64,000 nucleotides of DNA from positions 8,873,753 to 8,937,752 of the forward strand of contig OZ004584.1 in the NCBI GenBank assembly GCA_963924555.1. The letters run 5' to 3'. This document shows positions 1 through 11,243 of this stretch, in pieces (position 1 is the stretch's first letter; the number at the start of each line of letters is the position of its first letter). Position numbers and translations under genes: made by a program. This DNA comes from Crambe crambe. Its lineage: Eukaryota > Porifera > Demospongiae > Poecilosclerida > Crambeidae. Under the pieces are notes generated by a model. The model was not told the origin of the DNA and did not search any database. It saw only the letters and a program-made list of their open reading frames with translations.

Positions 1-2345
1 CGACCATTTCGACTTGCTATCATTAAAGCAGACCATCCATCATTGTTCTGCATATCGATTTGAGCACCTTTCTCTAGTAACAGTTTCACCACTTCAGTGC
101 GACCATTTCGACTTGCTATCATTAAAGCAGACCATCCATCATTTTCCTGCATATCAACTTGAGCCCCTTTCTCTAGCAGCAGTTCGACCACATCAGTGCG
201 ACCATTCTGACTTGATATCATTAAAGCAGAAAATTCATTGTTCAGCATATTGACTTGAGCACCATTCTCTATTAACAATTCGACCACTTCAGTGCGACCT
301 TTTTGACTTGCTATCATTAAAGCAGACCATCCATTATTGTTCTGCATATCGATTTGAGAACCTTTCCCTAGTAACGGTTTGACCACTTCAGTGTGACCAT
401 TTTGACTTGCTATCATTAGAGCAGAGTAACCATTCTTGTCCTGCATTTCGACTTGAGCACCATTCTCTAGTAACAGATTGACCACTTCAGTGTGACCATT
501 CTGACTTGCTATCATTAAAGGAGACCATCCATTGTTCTGCATATCGACTTGAGCCCCTTTCTCTAGTAGCAGTTTGACCACTTCGGTGTGACCCTTCATA
601 GTTGCTATCATTAAAGCTGAAAGTCCATCATCGTTTTGCTTATCGATTATAGCACCTTTCTTTAGTAGCAGTTTTACCACTTCAGTGTGACCCTTCATAC
701 TCGCTATCATTAAAGCAGATGATCCATCATTTTCCTGCATATCAGCTTGAGCACCTTTCTCTAGTAGCAGTTTGACCACTTCAGTGTGACCATTCTGTCT
801 TGCTAAATATAGAGAAGATAAACCATCATTGCTCTGCATATTGACTTGAGTACATTTTTCTATTAGCAGTTTGACAACTTTAGAGTACCCATTACAACTT
901 GCTATCATTAAAGCAGACAATCCATCATTGTTCAACATATCAATTGGAGCACCATTCTCTAGTAACAATTTGACCACTTCAGTGTGACCCTTCTCACTTG
1001 CTAGATATAGAGAAGATGATCCATTATCGTCTTGCATATTGACTTGAGCACCTTTCTCTAGTAGCACTTTGACCACTTCAGTGTGACCTTTCTGACTTGC
1101 TATCATTAAAGCAGAAAGTTCATTGTTCAGCATATTGACTTGAGCACTATTTTCTATTAACAATTCGACCACTTTAGTGCGACCTTTTTGACTTGCTATC
1201 ATTAAAGCAGACCATCCATTATTGTTCTGCATATCGATTTGAGCACCTATCTCTAGTAACAGTTTGACCACTTCAGTGCGACCATTTCGACTTGCTATCA
1301 TTAAAGCAGACCATCCATCATTGTTCTGCATATCGATTTGAGCACCTTTCTCTAGTAACAGTTTCACCACTTCAGTGCGACCATTTCGACTTGCTATCAT
1401 TAAAGCAGACCATCCATCATTTTCCTGCATATCAACTTGAGCCCCTTTCTCTAGCAGCAGTTTGACCACATCAGTGCGACCATTCTGACTTGATATCATT
1501 AAAGCAGAAAATTCATTGTTCAGCATATCGACTTGAGCACCATTCTCTATTAACAATTCGACCACTTCAGTGCGACCTTTTTGACTTGCTATCATTAAAG
1601 CAGACCTTCCATTATTGTTCTGCATATCGATTTGAGAACCTTTCCCTAGTAACAGTTTGACCACTTCAGTGTGACCATTTTGACTTGCTATCATTAGAGC
1701 AGAGTAACCATTCTTGTCCTGCATTTCGACTTGAGCACCATTCTCTAGTAACAGATTGACCACTTCAGTGTGACCATTCTGACTTGCTATCATTAAAGGA
1801 GACCATCCATTGTTCTGCATATCGACTTGAGCCCCTTTCTCTAGTAGCAGTTTGACCACTTCGGTGTGACCCTTCATAGTTGCTATCATTAAAGCTGAAA
1901 GTCCATCATCGTTTTGCTTATCGATTATAGCACCTTTCTTTAGTAGCAGTTTTACCACTTCAGTGTGACCCTTCATACTCGCTATCATTAAAGCAGATGA
2001 TCCATCATTTTCCTGCAGATCAGCTTGAGCACCTTTCTCTAGTAGCAGTTTGACCACTTCAGTGTTACTATTCTGTCTTGCTAAATATAGAGAAGACAAA
2101 ACATCATTGCTCTGCATATTGATTTGAGTATGTTTTTCTAGTAGCAGTTTGACCACTTTAGAGTACCCATTACAACTTGCTATCATTAAAGCAGACCATC
2201 CATCATTGTTCAACATATCAATTGGAGCACCGTTCTCTAGTAACAATTTGACCACTTCAGTGTGACCCTTCTCACTTGCTAGATATAGAGAAGATGATCC
2301 ATTATCGTCTTGCATATCGACTTGAGCACCTTTCTCTAGTAGCAC
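1..2345. repeat. Higher-order tandem duplication in the ankyrin array, 1,278-bp period
   Basis: About 1-1065 recurs at about 1279-2345 with a constant shift of 1,278 bp (426 codons). For example the segment beginning at 523 recurs at 1801, including its unusual variants (ggtgtgacccttcatagt and gttttgcttatcgattatag). The copies diverge after about 1065/2343. The duplication is in frame and so changes repeat number without breaking the ORF. Confidence 0.85.
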
Positions 2346-5300
2346 TTTGATGATTTTTCCATTACCCTTCTCACTCGCTAGCATTAAAACAGACCGTCTA
2401 TCATTGTTTTTCATATTGACTTGAGCGCCTTTCTCAAGCAGCAGTTTGACCACTTCAGTATGACCATTCTGACTTGCTATCATTAAAGCAGACCATCCAT
2501 CATTTTCCTGCATATCGACTTGAGCCCCTTTTTCTAGTAGCAGTTTGACCACTTCAGTGTGACCATTCTGACTTGCTATCATTAAAGCAGAAAGTTCATT
2601 GTTCAGCATATCGACTTCAGCACCATTCTCTAGTAACAGTTTGACCACTTCAGTGTGACCATTGAATATTGCTAACATCAAAGCAGACGATCCATAATTA
2701 TTCTTCATACTGACTTGAGCACCTTTCTCTATTAGAAGTTCGACCAGTTCAATGTGACCATTTTGACTTGCTATTATTAAAGCTGAATTTCCATTATCGC
2801 TTTGCATATCAACTTGAATACCTTTCTCTAGTAGCAGTTTGACCACTTCAGTGTAACCACTCTGACTCGCTGCCATTAAAGCAGACAATCCACCTTTCTG
2901 TATATCGACTTTCTCTAGTAGTACTTTAACCACTTCAATGTGATCATTCTGACTTGCTAACATTAAAGGAGACTGTCCATCATCTTCCCACATAGTGACT
3001 TGAACACCTTTCTCTAGCAGCAGTTTGACCACTTCAGTTCGACCATTCTGACTTGCTATCATTAAAGCAGACCATCCATTATTTTCCTGCATATCAATTT
3101 GAGCCCCTTTCTCTAGTAACAGTTTGACCACTTCAGTGTGACCATTCTCACTTGCTATCATTAAAGCAGACCATCCATGATTTTCCTTCATATCAACTTG
3201 AGCCCCTTTCTCTAGTAACAGTTTTACCACTTCAGTGTGACCATTCTGACTTGCTATCATTAAAGCAGACCATCCATGATTTTCCTGCATATCGACATGA
3301 GCCCCTTTCTCTAGTAACAGTTTGACCACTTCAGTGTAACCATTTTGACTTGCTATCATTAAAGCAGACAATCTATTATTGTTCTGCATATCGACTTGAG
3401 CCCCTTTCTCTAGTAGCAGTTTGACCACTTCGGTGTGACCCTTCATAGTTGCTATCATTAAAGCTGAAAGTCCATCATCGTTTTGCTTATCGATTATAGC
3501 ACCTTTCTTTAGTAGCAGTTTTACCACTTCAGTGTGACCCTTCATACTCGCTATCATTAAAGCAGATGATCCATCATTTTCCTGCAGATCAGCTTGAGCA
3601 CCTTTCTCTAGTAGCAGTTTGACCACTTCAGTGTAACCATTCTGTCTTGCTAAATATAGAGAAGACAAACCATCATTGCTCTGCATATTGATTTGAGTAT
3701 ATTTTTCTAGTAGCAGTTTGACCACTTTAGAGTACCCATTACAACTTGCTATCATTAAAGCAGACCATCCATCATTGTTCAACATATCAATTGGAGCACC
3801 GTTCTCTAGTAACAATTTGACCACTTTAGTGTGACCCTTCTCACTTGCTAGATATAGAGAAGATGATCCATTATCGTCTTGCATATTGACTTGAGCACCT
3901 TTCTCTGGTAGCACTTTGATGATTTTTCCATTACCCTTCTCACTCGCTAGCATTAAAACAGACCGTCTATCATTGTTTTTCATATTGACTTGAGCGCCTT
4001 TCTCAAGCAGCAGTTTGACCACTTCAGTGTGACCATTCTGACTTGCTATCATTAAAGCAGACCATCCATCATTTTCCTGCATATCGACTTGAGCCCCTTT
4101 TTCTAGTAGCAGTTTGACCACTTCAGTGTGACCATTCTGACTTGCTATCATTAAAGCAGAAAGTTCATTGTTCAGCATATCGACTTCAGCACCATTCTCT
4201 AGTAACAGTTTGACCACTTCAGTGTGACCATTGAATATTGCTAACATCAAAGCAGACGATCCATAATTATTCTTCATATTGACTTGAGCACCTTTCTCTA
4301 TTAGAAGTTTGACCAGTTCAATGTGACCATTTTGACTTGCTATTATTAAAGCTGAATTTCCATTATCGCTTTGCATATCAACTTGAATACCTTTCTCTAG
4401 TAGCAGTTTGACCACTTCAGTGTAACCACTCTGACTCGCTGCCATTAAAGCAGACAATCCACCTTTCTGTATATCGACTTTCTCTAGTAGTACTTTAACC
4501 ACTTCAATGTGATCATTCTGACTTGCTAACATTAAAGGAGACTGTCCATCATCTTCCCACATAGTGACTTGAACACCTTTCTCTAGCAGCAGTTTGACCA
4601 CTTCAGTTCGACCATTCTGACTTGCTATCATTAAAGCAGACCATCCATTATTTTCCTTCATATCAACTTGAGCCCCTTTCTCTAGTAACAGTTTTACCAC
4701 TTCAGTGTGACCATTCTGATTTGCTATCATTAAAGCAGACCATCCATCATTTTCCTGCATATTGACTTGAGCCCCTTTCTCTAGTAACAGTTTGACCACT
4801 TCAGTGTGACCATTCTGACTTGCTATGATTAAAGCAGACCATCCATCATTTTCCTTCATATCAACTTGAGCCCCTTTCTCTAGTAACAGTTTTACCACTT
4901 CAGTGTGACCATTCTGACTTGCTATCATTAAAGCAGACCATCCATGATTTTCCTGCATATCGACTTGAGCCCCTTTCTCTAGTAACAGTTTGACCACTTT
5001 AGTGTGACCATTCCGACTTGCTATCATTAAAGCAGACCATCCATCATTTTCCTGCATATCAACTTGAACCCCTTTCTCTAATAACAGTTTGACCACTTCA
5101 GTGTGACCATTCCCACTTGCTAACATTAAAGCAGACCCTCCATCTTTTCCCCGCATATCGACTTGAGCACTTTTCTCTAGTAGCAGTTTGACCACTTCAA
5201 CATGACCCTTCTGAATTAAAGCAGACCATCCATCATTTTCCTGCATATCGACTTGAGCACCTTTCTCTAGTAGCAGTTTGACCACTTCAGTGTGACCATT

Positions 5301-6755
5301 CCCACTTGCTAACATTAAAGCAGACCCTCCATCTTTTCCCCGCATATCAACTTGAGCATCTTTGTCCAGTAGCAGCTTGACCACTTCAGTGTGACCATTC
5401 TCACTTGCTAACATTAAAGCAGACCCTCCATCTTTTCCCCGCATATCAACTTGAGCATCTTTGTCCAGTAGCAGTTTGACCACTTCAGTGTGACCATTCC
5501 CACTTGCTAACATTAAAGCAGACCCTCCATCTTTTCCCCGCATATCAACTTGAGCATCTTTGTCCAGTAGCAGTTTGACCACTTCAGTGTGACCATTCTC
5601 ACTTGCTAACATTAAAGCAGACCCTCCATCTTTTTCCCTCATATCAACTTGAGCGCCTTTGTCTAGTAACAGTCTGACCACTTCAGCGTAGCCATTCAGA
5701 CTTGCTAACATTAAAGCAGATCGTCCATAATTATTCTGCATATCATCTTGAGCACCTTTCTCTAGTAGCTCTTCAACCACTTCAGCATGACCATTCTGAC
5801 TTGCTAACATTAAGGCAGAAAATCCATTATTGCTTTGTATATCGACTTGAGCACCTTTCTTTAGTAGCAGTTTGACCACTTCAGTGTGACCATTCTGACT
5901 TGCTAACATTAAAGCAGGCCATCCATCATTTTCCTGCATACCAACTTCAGCACCTTTCTTTAGTAGCATTTCTACCATTTTAGTGTGACCATTCTCACTT
6001 GCTGTCATTAAAGCAGACCATCCATTATTGCTCTGCATATTGACTTGAGCACCTTTCTCTAGTAACAGTTCAACCACTTCAGTGTGACCATTCTGACTTG
6101 CTATCATTAAAGCAGACCATCCATTATTTCCCTGGATATCGAATTGAGCACCTTTCTCTAGTAGCAGTTTGACCACTTCAGTGTGACCATTCTCACTTGC
6201 TATCATTAAAGCAGAATGTCCATAATTATCTATCAAGTCAAATTTGGCTCCTTTATTTAGCAAACTTTTGATCACTTTAGTGTGCTCACAACTGCTTGCT
6301 ATCATTAATGCAGATCGTCCTTTATCATCTTGCTCATCAATTATACTATCATCTTGTTCTAATAGCATTTCAACCTTTTCTTCGTGTCCATCAAAGCTTG
6401 CCTTAAGGAATTCAGACCATTGTTCATTCCTTTCCACTGAAAATAGTTCCATTTTCTTATCCTTTTCATTGTCAGCTCCAGAGTTATTCATTCCATGCAT
6501 CTCATTTATGGCATTCAATTTCTCAGCGTCACTGTTTGGATAATTCTCTATATGGCTACTGTCATCATGTGCAAATTGCTCCTGTTTTATGTTCTTATAA
6601 CTTTTGTCTGGATCCACTCCAAGAGCAGTACTAACTTTTTTCAATCCCTTTACTACCGTCTGGCGTGTGCGCTGAATGAGAGTACGACTTTTTTCATGAT
6701 ACCTTTTAGGAATATTGCGTCTGTATACGACTCTTTTAACATGCTCCTCACTCAT
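1..6755 (-). CDS. Giant ankyrin-repeat protein, 5' part (runs off left edge)
   Basis: The frame starting at ATG 6755 (MSEEHVKRVVYR...) is open to the window edge, at least 2,250 codons with no intron seen. The first ~110 residues are basic then acidic and match the N-terminus of the ankyrin gene at 18906-24402. They are followed by roughly 65 ankyrin repeats of 33 residues (99 bp) with the pattern GHTEVVKLLLEKGAQ...ALMIAS. Departures from 99 bp (for example near 2890, 4450 and 5210) are multiples of three, so the frame survives. I chose MSEE as start because it is shared with the paralogue; the upstream ATG used in the paralogue is out of frame here through a 2-base difference. Ankyrin arrays bind protein partners. 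The C-terminus, possibly ZU5/Death as in the paralogue, lies outside the window. The partner and role are unknown. Confidence 0.85.
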   Translation of the reverse strand, partial: MSEEHVKRVVYRRNIPKRYHEKSRTLIQRTRQTVVKGLKKVSTALGVDPDKSYKNIKQEQFAHDDSSHIENYPNSDAEKLNAINEMHGMNNSGADNEKDKKMELFSVERNEQWSEFLKASFDGHEEKVEMLLEQDDSIIDEQDDKGRSALMIASSCEHTKVIKSLLNKGAKFDLIDNYGHSALMIASENGHTEVVKLLLEKGAQFDIQGNNGWSALMIASQNGHTEVVELLLEKGAQVNMQSNNGWSALMTASENGHTKMVEMLLKKGAEVGMQENDGWPALMLASQNGHTEVVKLLLKKGAQVDIQSNNGFSALMLASQNGHAEVVEELLEKGAQDDMQNNYGRSALMLASLNGYAEVVRLLLDKGAQVDMREKDGGSALMLASENGHTEVVKLLLDKDAQVDMRGKDGGSALMLASGNGHTEVVKLLLDKDAQVDMRGKDGGSALMLASENGHTEVVKLLLDKDAQVDMRGKDGGSALMLASGNGHTEVVKLLLEKGAQVDMQENDGWSALIQKGHVEVVKLLLEKSAQVDMRGKDGGSALMLASGNGHTEVVKLLLEKGVQVDMQENDGWSALMIASRNGHTKVVKLLLEKGAQVDMQENHGWSALMIASQNGHTEVVKLLLEKGAQVDMKENDGWSALIIASQNGHTEVVKLLLEKGAQVNMQENDGWSALMIANQNGHTEVVKLLLEKGAQVDMKENNGWSALMIASQNGRTEVVKLLLEKGVQVTMWEDDGQSPLMLASQNDHIEVVKVLLEKVDIQKGGLSALMAASQSGYTEVVKLLLEKGIQVDMQSDNGNSALIIASQNGHIELVKLLIEKGAQVNMKNNYGSSALMLAIFNGHTEVVKLLLENGAEVDMLNNELSALMIASQNGHTEVVKLLLEKGAQVDMQENDGWSALMIASQNGHTEVVKLLLEKGAQVNMKNNDRRSVLMLASEKGNGKIIKVLPEKGAQVNMQDDNGSSSLYLASEKGHTKVVKLLLENGAPIDMLNNDGWSALMIASCNGYSKVVKLLLEKYTQINMQSNDGLSSLYLARQNGYTEVVKLLLEKGAQADLQENDGSSALMIASMKGHTEVVKLLLKKGAIIDKQNDDGLSALMIATMKGHTEVVKLLLEKGAQVDMQNNNRLSALMIASQNGYTEVVKLLLEKGAHVDMQENHGWSALMIASQNGHTEVVKLLLEKGAQVDMKENHGWSALMIASENGHTEVVKLLLEKGAQIDMQENNGWSALMIASQNGRTEVVKLLLEKGVQVTMWEDDGQSPLMLASQNDHIEVVKVLLEKVDIQKGGLSALMAASQSGYTEVVKLLLEKGIQVDMQSDNGNSALIIASQNGHIELVELLIEKGAQVSMKNNYGSSALMLAIFNGHTEVVKLLLENGAEVDMLNNELSALMIASQNGHTEVVKLLLEKGAQVDMQENDGWSALMIASQNGHTEVVKLLLEKGAQVNMKNNDRRSVLMLASEKGNGKIIKVLLEKGAQVDMQDDNGSSSLYLASEKGHTEVVKLLLENGAPIDMLNNDGWSALMIASCNGYSKVVKLLLEKHTQINMQSNDVLSSLYLARQNSNTEVVKLLLEKGAQADLQENDGSSALMIASMKGHTEVVKLLLKKGAIIDKQNDDGLSALMIATMKGHTEVVKLLLEKGAQVDMQNNGWSPLMIASQNGHTEVVNLLLENGAQVEMQDKNGYSALMIASQNGHTEVVKLLLGKGSQIDMQNNNGRSALMIASQKGRTEVVELLIENGAQVDMLNNEFSALMISSQNGRTDVVKLLLEKGAQVDMQENDGWSALMIASRNGRTEVVKLLLEKGAQIDMQNNDGWSALMIASRNGRTEVVKLLLEIGAQIDMQNNNGWSALMIASQKGRTKVVELLIENSAQVNMLNNELSALMIASQKGHTEVVKVLLEKGAQVNMQDDNGSSSLYLASEKGHTEVVKLLLENGAPIDMLNNDGLSALMIASCNGYSKVVKLLIEKCTQVNMQSNDGLSSLYLARQNGHTEVVKLLLEKGAQADMQENDGSSALMIASMKGHTEVVKLLLKKGAIIDKQNDDGLSALMIATMKGHTEVVKLLLEKGAQVDMQNNGWSPLMIASQNGHTEVVNLLLENGAQVEMQDKNGYSALMIASQNGHTEVVKPLLGKGSQIDMQNNNGWSALMIASQKGRTEVVELLIENGAQVNMLNNEFSALMISSQNGRTDVVELLLEKGAQVDMQENDGWSALMIASRNGRTEVVKLLLEKGAQIDMQNNDGWSALMIASRNG
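1806..4660. repeat. Second higher-order duplication in the ankyrin array, 1,569-bp period
   Basis: About 1806-3090 recurs at about 3375-4660 with a constant shift of 1,569 bp (523 codons). Anchors are gttttgctta at 1911/3480, gcactttgat at 2342/3911, and the 12-base-shortened repeat near 2890/4460. It overlaps the 1,278-bp duplication, implying at least two successive unequal exchanges. Confidence 0.85.
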
Positions 6756-7456
6756 GATGCAAGGATGTTCTCATTGAAGTGAAGGAAAATAATAGTATCT
6801 AGTGAAATTAAGTTAATAATAAAGGATCTTAAATGAAAAGAAGAACCTCGTATTTACTGCTTGCACAAGTATTATTGAACCACAAACTCTAAGTAATGAT
6901 GAAAACAGATACTTTCATCTTGATTCTCTAGAATATATTCCATCTTTAGCTACATTATTCAGGAACATGATGAAGAAGGGGGTGTAGGCTGGCATCATAG
7001 CTAGATTGTCTCTTGATAGCTAAACACTTTTTATTCTCGATATCTCTAAGGCAAAAACACCAGCAGCAAAATGATAGTCATCTCCAGCAGCAGTGTGTAG
7101 TACTATAGACTGGCTGCAAAGCCACTCCCATTCCATGATGATAGCAAATCAGAATATGGTGGATCTAGAAATTTCCAGGGAAAATTAGCGCATGCACAAG
7201 CAGTGGATACCAGGCTCTTCTTTTCCTCCCCTGCAATCAAAGAGCCTGGGTATGAGGCTAACCCTTAATTGGCCCTGAACTTAAAAGTGTGTAGTGCATG
7301 CACAACACAAATGTTAGTTTTCAAACTGAAGTTTTTGTTGGATGACCAAGGTTCAGGTAATCGAGGTTCCACTTGTACATCAGCTAAGTACTTAATGAAT
7401 GTGTTATGAATATCTATATCTATATCTATATCTATCTATCTATCTATCTTATTATA
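6756..7456. other. Intergenic, AT-rich, no gene recognised
   Basis: This is the upstream region of the giant ankyrin gene. It carries a (TATC)n microsatellite at about 7415-7450. Near 7340-7375, read on the minus strand, is an AGTGGAACCTC motif seen elsewhere in the window. No coding region is recognised. Confidence 0.5.
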
Positions 7457-8696
7457 CCGTAATCGTATAAATTTTCGATAGGGTTTTATTTTCATTTTTT
7501 TCGTAGTCGATCAGAATCCTCGAAAATAATAAACGAAAGTCTTAGTACTACGATGTCATATATGACGATAATGCACATGCGTGTGCGATGTGATATCAAT
7601 AGCAGCTGGAACAAGTTTGTCTTTAAAAAGACTTGATGCCTTGGCACGTAGTAGACTTGGCTATAATGCATTATTATTTTGATTTTCACTGATTTCTTTT
7701 GTGCTGTGTCTACCTATATAATTATACTGAAGACTGAAGATCTTATTTTACATGTCATTATTCTATAATTATCACATCAATGACTTTCTATGCTGTAGCA
7801 AACTAATATAGTTAGTGACTAGCTATAGCTTGTTTGCTTAGCTTTGTTGGCTCTTTCTGCTTTTCCTCAGGACTTTTAACCTACTTGTGACTTTGTAGCT
7901 TCTGTTCTTGATTGCTATTTAAGGCTTTCTTGTAGGCTCTCTTGCTGCTTTTTTAGAATCTTGAGCTTTATACCCTCTACTCTTGCTGTTTCATGTTGGT
8001 TTTCTTGCTCCCAGTACTGATTGTTGCGTTTTACTTGCCTACTGCCTCTGCTCTCACTGCTTGGCTCTCTTTCTGCTTTCTCACGATTGTTAACTTGTCT
8101 TGCCTACTACTCTAGTGACTTCGTAGCTTCTGTTCTTGCTATTTAACTTTCTTGTAGGCTCTCTTGCTGTCTTTTCAGACGATGATTCATAGCTTTGTAC
8201 CATCTCGATCAGCTGTGCCATGAACGTGCACGTGACTTTACGATCAAGGAAGGTCATGTGCATACGTTTGCGCGTGCTACTAATAGGACGTATGTACCAC
8301 GCACACATAGTAGCCTCCAGCACTGCGCCTCGGCACTTCGGTGCCGAGGCAAAAAAACCTGGAGCAGATAGTCCGTGAGACGAAAGTATTATGCTTCATT
8401 ACGACCATTACCTATCTCTCTTCTACAATGAAGCATCTCGCCTTCCATAGCAGTCTAGATTTTAGTCTGGTGTTGCCAGCCCAGCTTTTCTTTTTTTGGG
8501 GAGACTATCTAGATTTCTCTGTAGTAGCCACGAATCACGAGAAGGTAGCTAGCAGCAGGCAATGATATAGCTATTATGCGTGTGCATTATTTTCCATGTG
8601 CTTGATATGAAAATTAGACCTGAGGGAAATTTTTTATTATAGGAACACTCCGGAAATCACAAAATTTTAAACCTCTGAAAATTTATACGATTACGG
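7457..8696. mobile_element. 1.24-kb TIR DNA element, TA-flanked, non-autonomous
   Basis: The left end (ccgtaatcgtataaattttc) is the inverted complement of the right end (gaaaatttatacgattacgg). Both ends are bordered by TA (7455-7456 and 8697-8698), as expected for Tc1/mariner-type insertion. No transposase frame is visible inside. The interior holds C/T-rich imperfect repeats (about 7840-8170) and a 20-base perfect hairpin (ctcggcacttcggtgccgag) near 8327-8346. Confidence 0.7.
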
Positions 8697-8745
8697 TATA
8701 TATATATGTGTCACACACACACACATATATATATATAATTATATA

Positions 8746-9029
8746 TTCTAAATAAAAAAGAGAAGTAGGGAGATGGCTGTGTGCAGTTCAAAAAAGTTCA
8801 GCAACAAGAGAGCGAACTTCAGTCAAGTAACCCCTTACCCATCACCAACTACGAGGTAACTATTCCTACTTCACTCCCATGATGAGATATATAACTTAAG
8901 GGAGTGAAGTAGGAATAGTTACCTCGTAGTTGGTGATGAGTAAGGGATTACTTGACTGAAGTTCACTCTCTTGTTGCTGAACTTTTTTGAACTGCACACA
9001 GCCATCCCTATTCCTCTTTTTATTTAGAA
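8746..9029. mobile_element. Fold-back MITE A (284 bp)
   Basis: Nearly the whole element is one inverted repeat. The left arm, about 8746-8880, pairs with the right arm, about 8900-9029, around a ~20-base loop (tgatgagatatataac). The ends are ttctaaataaaaa and ttatttagaa. Both borders carry TA, consistent with a TA target-site duplication. There is no ORF. Confidence 0.85.
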
Positions 9030-9031
9030 TA

Positions 9032-9928
9032 GCTAAATATTTTTTCCTTTACTTGTTCATCATCTTTTTTGATATAATGCTCTATTATTTTATTATAGCT
9101 AGGTAACTGGATGCTATCAAAAGTGTATTGTAGCTATGTAGTTCATTGGAGATTTCATCATCAGAGAGTGCGGTAGCACTCTCTATGTGGGATGACTCGG
9201 ACGGCCGCGCGCGCCACCTATAGACTAATACTAAAATGAAATTCTAGTTCCCCCACTTAGACCTAACAAAAGCTACTGTGAATGATTATCCAGCCTACTA
9301 GAGCCTACTACAATGTGCAGACCAAGTTTCAGGACCAGGGAGCTTACCGTTTCAGAAATACGGCAAGCAGGTAAATCGCTGGATTCTTCTTCTTCTATAT
9401 TCTTCTTATTCTTCTTAGACAACCATATCTCTCGAACCACTCAAGCTACAGCTATGATTTCTGGATAAATCCACTCCAAATTCTACCATCTAGCTACGAT
9501 CTTTTCTACTCGTTGATCCTCGAAAGAGTCGATGAAAAAGGAGACACTACGGAGCACAGCACTCAACTAATTCAATTAGGAAGCCATCTTTTCTATAATA
9601 CGCATGCGCATGTATTTGATATCCAATTATTCGAAATTATAATATTACTCAGCCGTCTCTAGCTAGCTAGCTAGCTAATAGCTAGCTAGCTCTAGATAAC
9701 TACTGTATCGATTCGGGGATTTAGATTCACCATGGTAGACTCTATTTCAGCATCTTCGACCTCCAAGTATGGCTCAACAAAACACAACACTTTGACTCAA
9801 TAATGATTGGGCTGGTATGCTATTGGAGAACTATTGGAGAACTTCTTTCATCTGTCCCTGCATACACATAGAAGAATGAACATACATAGCTAAAACCATA
9901 AAAGAGAGGAAAAAAGACCAGGAACAAG
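9032..9928. other. Intergenic between two fold-back elements
   Basis: No gene is recognised. It contains a short (TTCTT)n tract near 9385-9417 and an AGCT-rich palindromic stretch near 9657-9692. Confidence 0.5.
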
Positions 9929-9930
9929 TA

Positions 9931-10210
9931 AGGGAAAAAGCATTTCGTGAAATGAAAAAAGATGTAGGGATGACCACTGCTCAAAAAAGTAAGGAAACAA
10001 GAAGGATGGAAATGGGATCAATCTTCGTTCTGTATATCCAGCCAACAATCCCTACATATACGTCGGGTAACTTCAGATTATAGTGCGTATATGTAGGGAT
10101 TGTTGGCTGGATATACAGAACGAAGATTGATCCCATTTCCATCCTTCCTTACTTTTTTGAGCAGTGGTCATCCCTACATCTTTTTTCATTTCACGAAATG
10201 CTTTTTCCCT
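9931..10210. mobile_element. Fold-back MITE B (about 280 bp)
   Basis: The left arm (about 9931-10058) is the reverse complement of the right arm (about 10090-10210) around a ~30-base loop. The ends are agggaaaaagcatttcg and cgaaatgctttttccct. TA lies on both sides (9929-9930 and 10211-10212). The left arm carries one small insertion (aagaagg region, near 10005). It is similar in size and TA flanks to MITE A but unrelated in sequence. Confidence 0.85.
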
Positions 10211-10212
10211 TA

Positions 10213-10732
10213 TAATAATTATTGTATGAGCCGAAATGAATCTGATCTGGAAGATCTATACAGTTTATAATAAGATTGCCATTGACCTAATTTTGTATAA
10301 GGCCTTTACTGATATGTACCTGTTATACATCAAGGGTTGATTCATAACCAGACTAGTGCCTAGGGTTTATGCTCTGAGCATTGAGAGACCAAGAAAGCTA
10401 ATGACAGATTCACTAGTCAGTTGCGAGGTCAAGGTCCAAGAATCACATGTACGGGGCGGGGCATAAAAATGTCTGCCTCGTTGTAGGTTGAAAGCTAACA
10501 AGTTAGAAAATGACGTGCTATTTTTGAGCATGTCAATTTAAAGGTAAAGGATTATAGCGCAGTCATTTCTGAGTAGATATATATATATGAATCTTTGTAC
10601 TGCAGGTGAGAGAGCTATATAGTGCAAGAGTAGTCTCACACACCAGACGTATTATTTGTGAGGGGGAAAGGAAAAATATGTCTGATAACAATCACCAGGT
10701 TTTCATTCTTTCAAAGAATGTGCATCATGTGC
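10213..10732. other. Intergenic, no gene recognised
   Basis: No coding region or clear repeat boundary was seen. There is a short (AT)n run near 10579. Confidence 0.4.
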
Positions 10733-11243
10733 AGGCCCGTAGCCAGAGTTTTTGAAGAGGGGGTTCTAAAGTTATCCGCGCATAAGCGCGGAAAATTTTT
10801 GGCATGACCACGCCCACTTTCCTATAACCACACCCTTTTTTATAATCGATTTATAAAAAAACAATGACTTAGCAGCTGCAATGCAGCATATGAAGGCAGG
10901 GAAAGTATGAAGATGAGTAAATGATGAAGATGGTACACGATCTGCTAGCTACCTGTACAGTTTTTTGTACAGTTTTTACAGCAAGATTTATTCATAGTCT
11001 CAGGCACTAAGCCACTAACTGCTCAGTAGGGCTGAGTTATACGTAAAACTGACCTTTTCTGGACAAAAATAATAAGAGGCTTTGCCTCACTCGTTTCTCT
11101 CTGCTCGCTTCGAGCTCACGATCGATCGATCACTCACGAACGTGCGTACGCGCATAGCGCGCGATCGCGCTTAAAACATTTTTTATTCATTTTGAAAAGG
11201 TGGTTCGACCGAACCACCCAAACCACCCCTGGCTACGCCCATG
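10733..11243. mobile_element. TIR element with GCCCGTAGCCAG / CTGGCTACGCCC ends
   Basis: The element starts caggcccgtagccag and ends ctggctacgcccatg, giving imperfect terminal inverted repeats. The sequence atgtg flanks both ends and may be a target-site duplication. The left part has a G-run followed by ttctaaagttatccgcgc. The right part is CpG-rich and palindromic (gcgcgcgatcgcgc). No transposase is present. A truncated second copy lies at about 12029-12330. Confidence 0.6.

Noticed and set aside
1..6200. Regular 99-bp repeats resembling a tandem satellite or CRISPR-like array
   Set aside because: The period is 33 codons, the minus frame is open throughout and encodes ankyrin repeats. There are no spacers and the context is eukaryotic.
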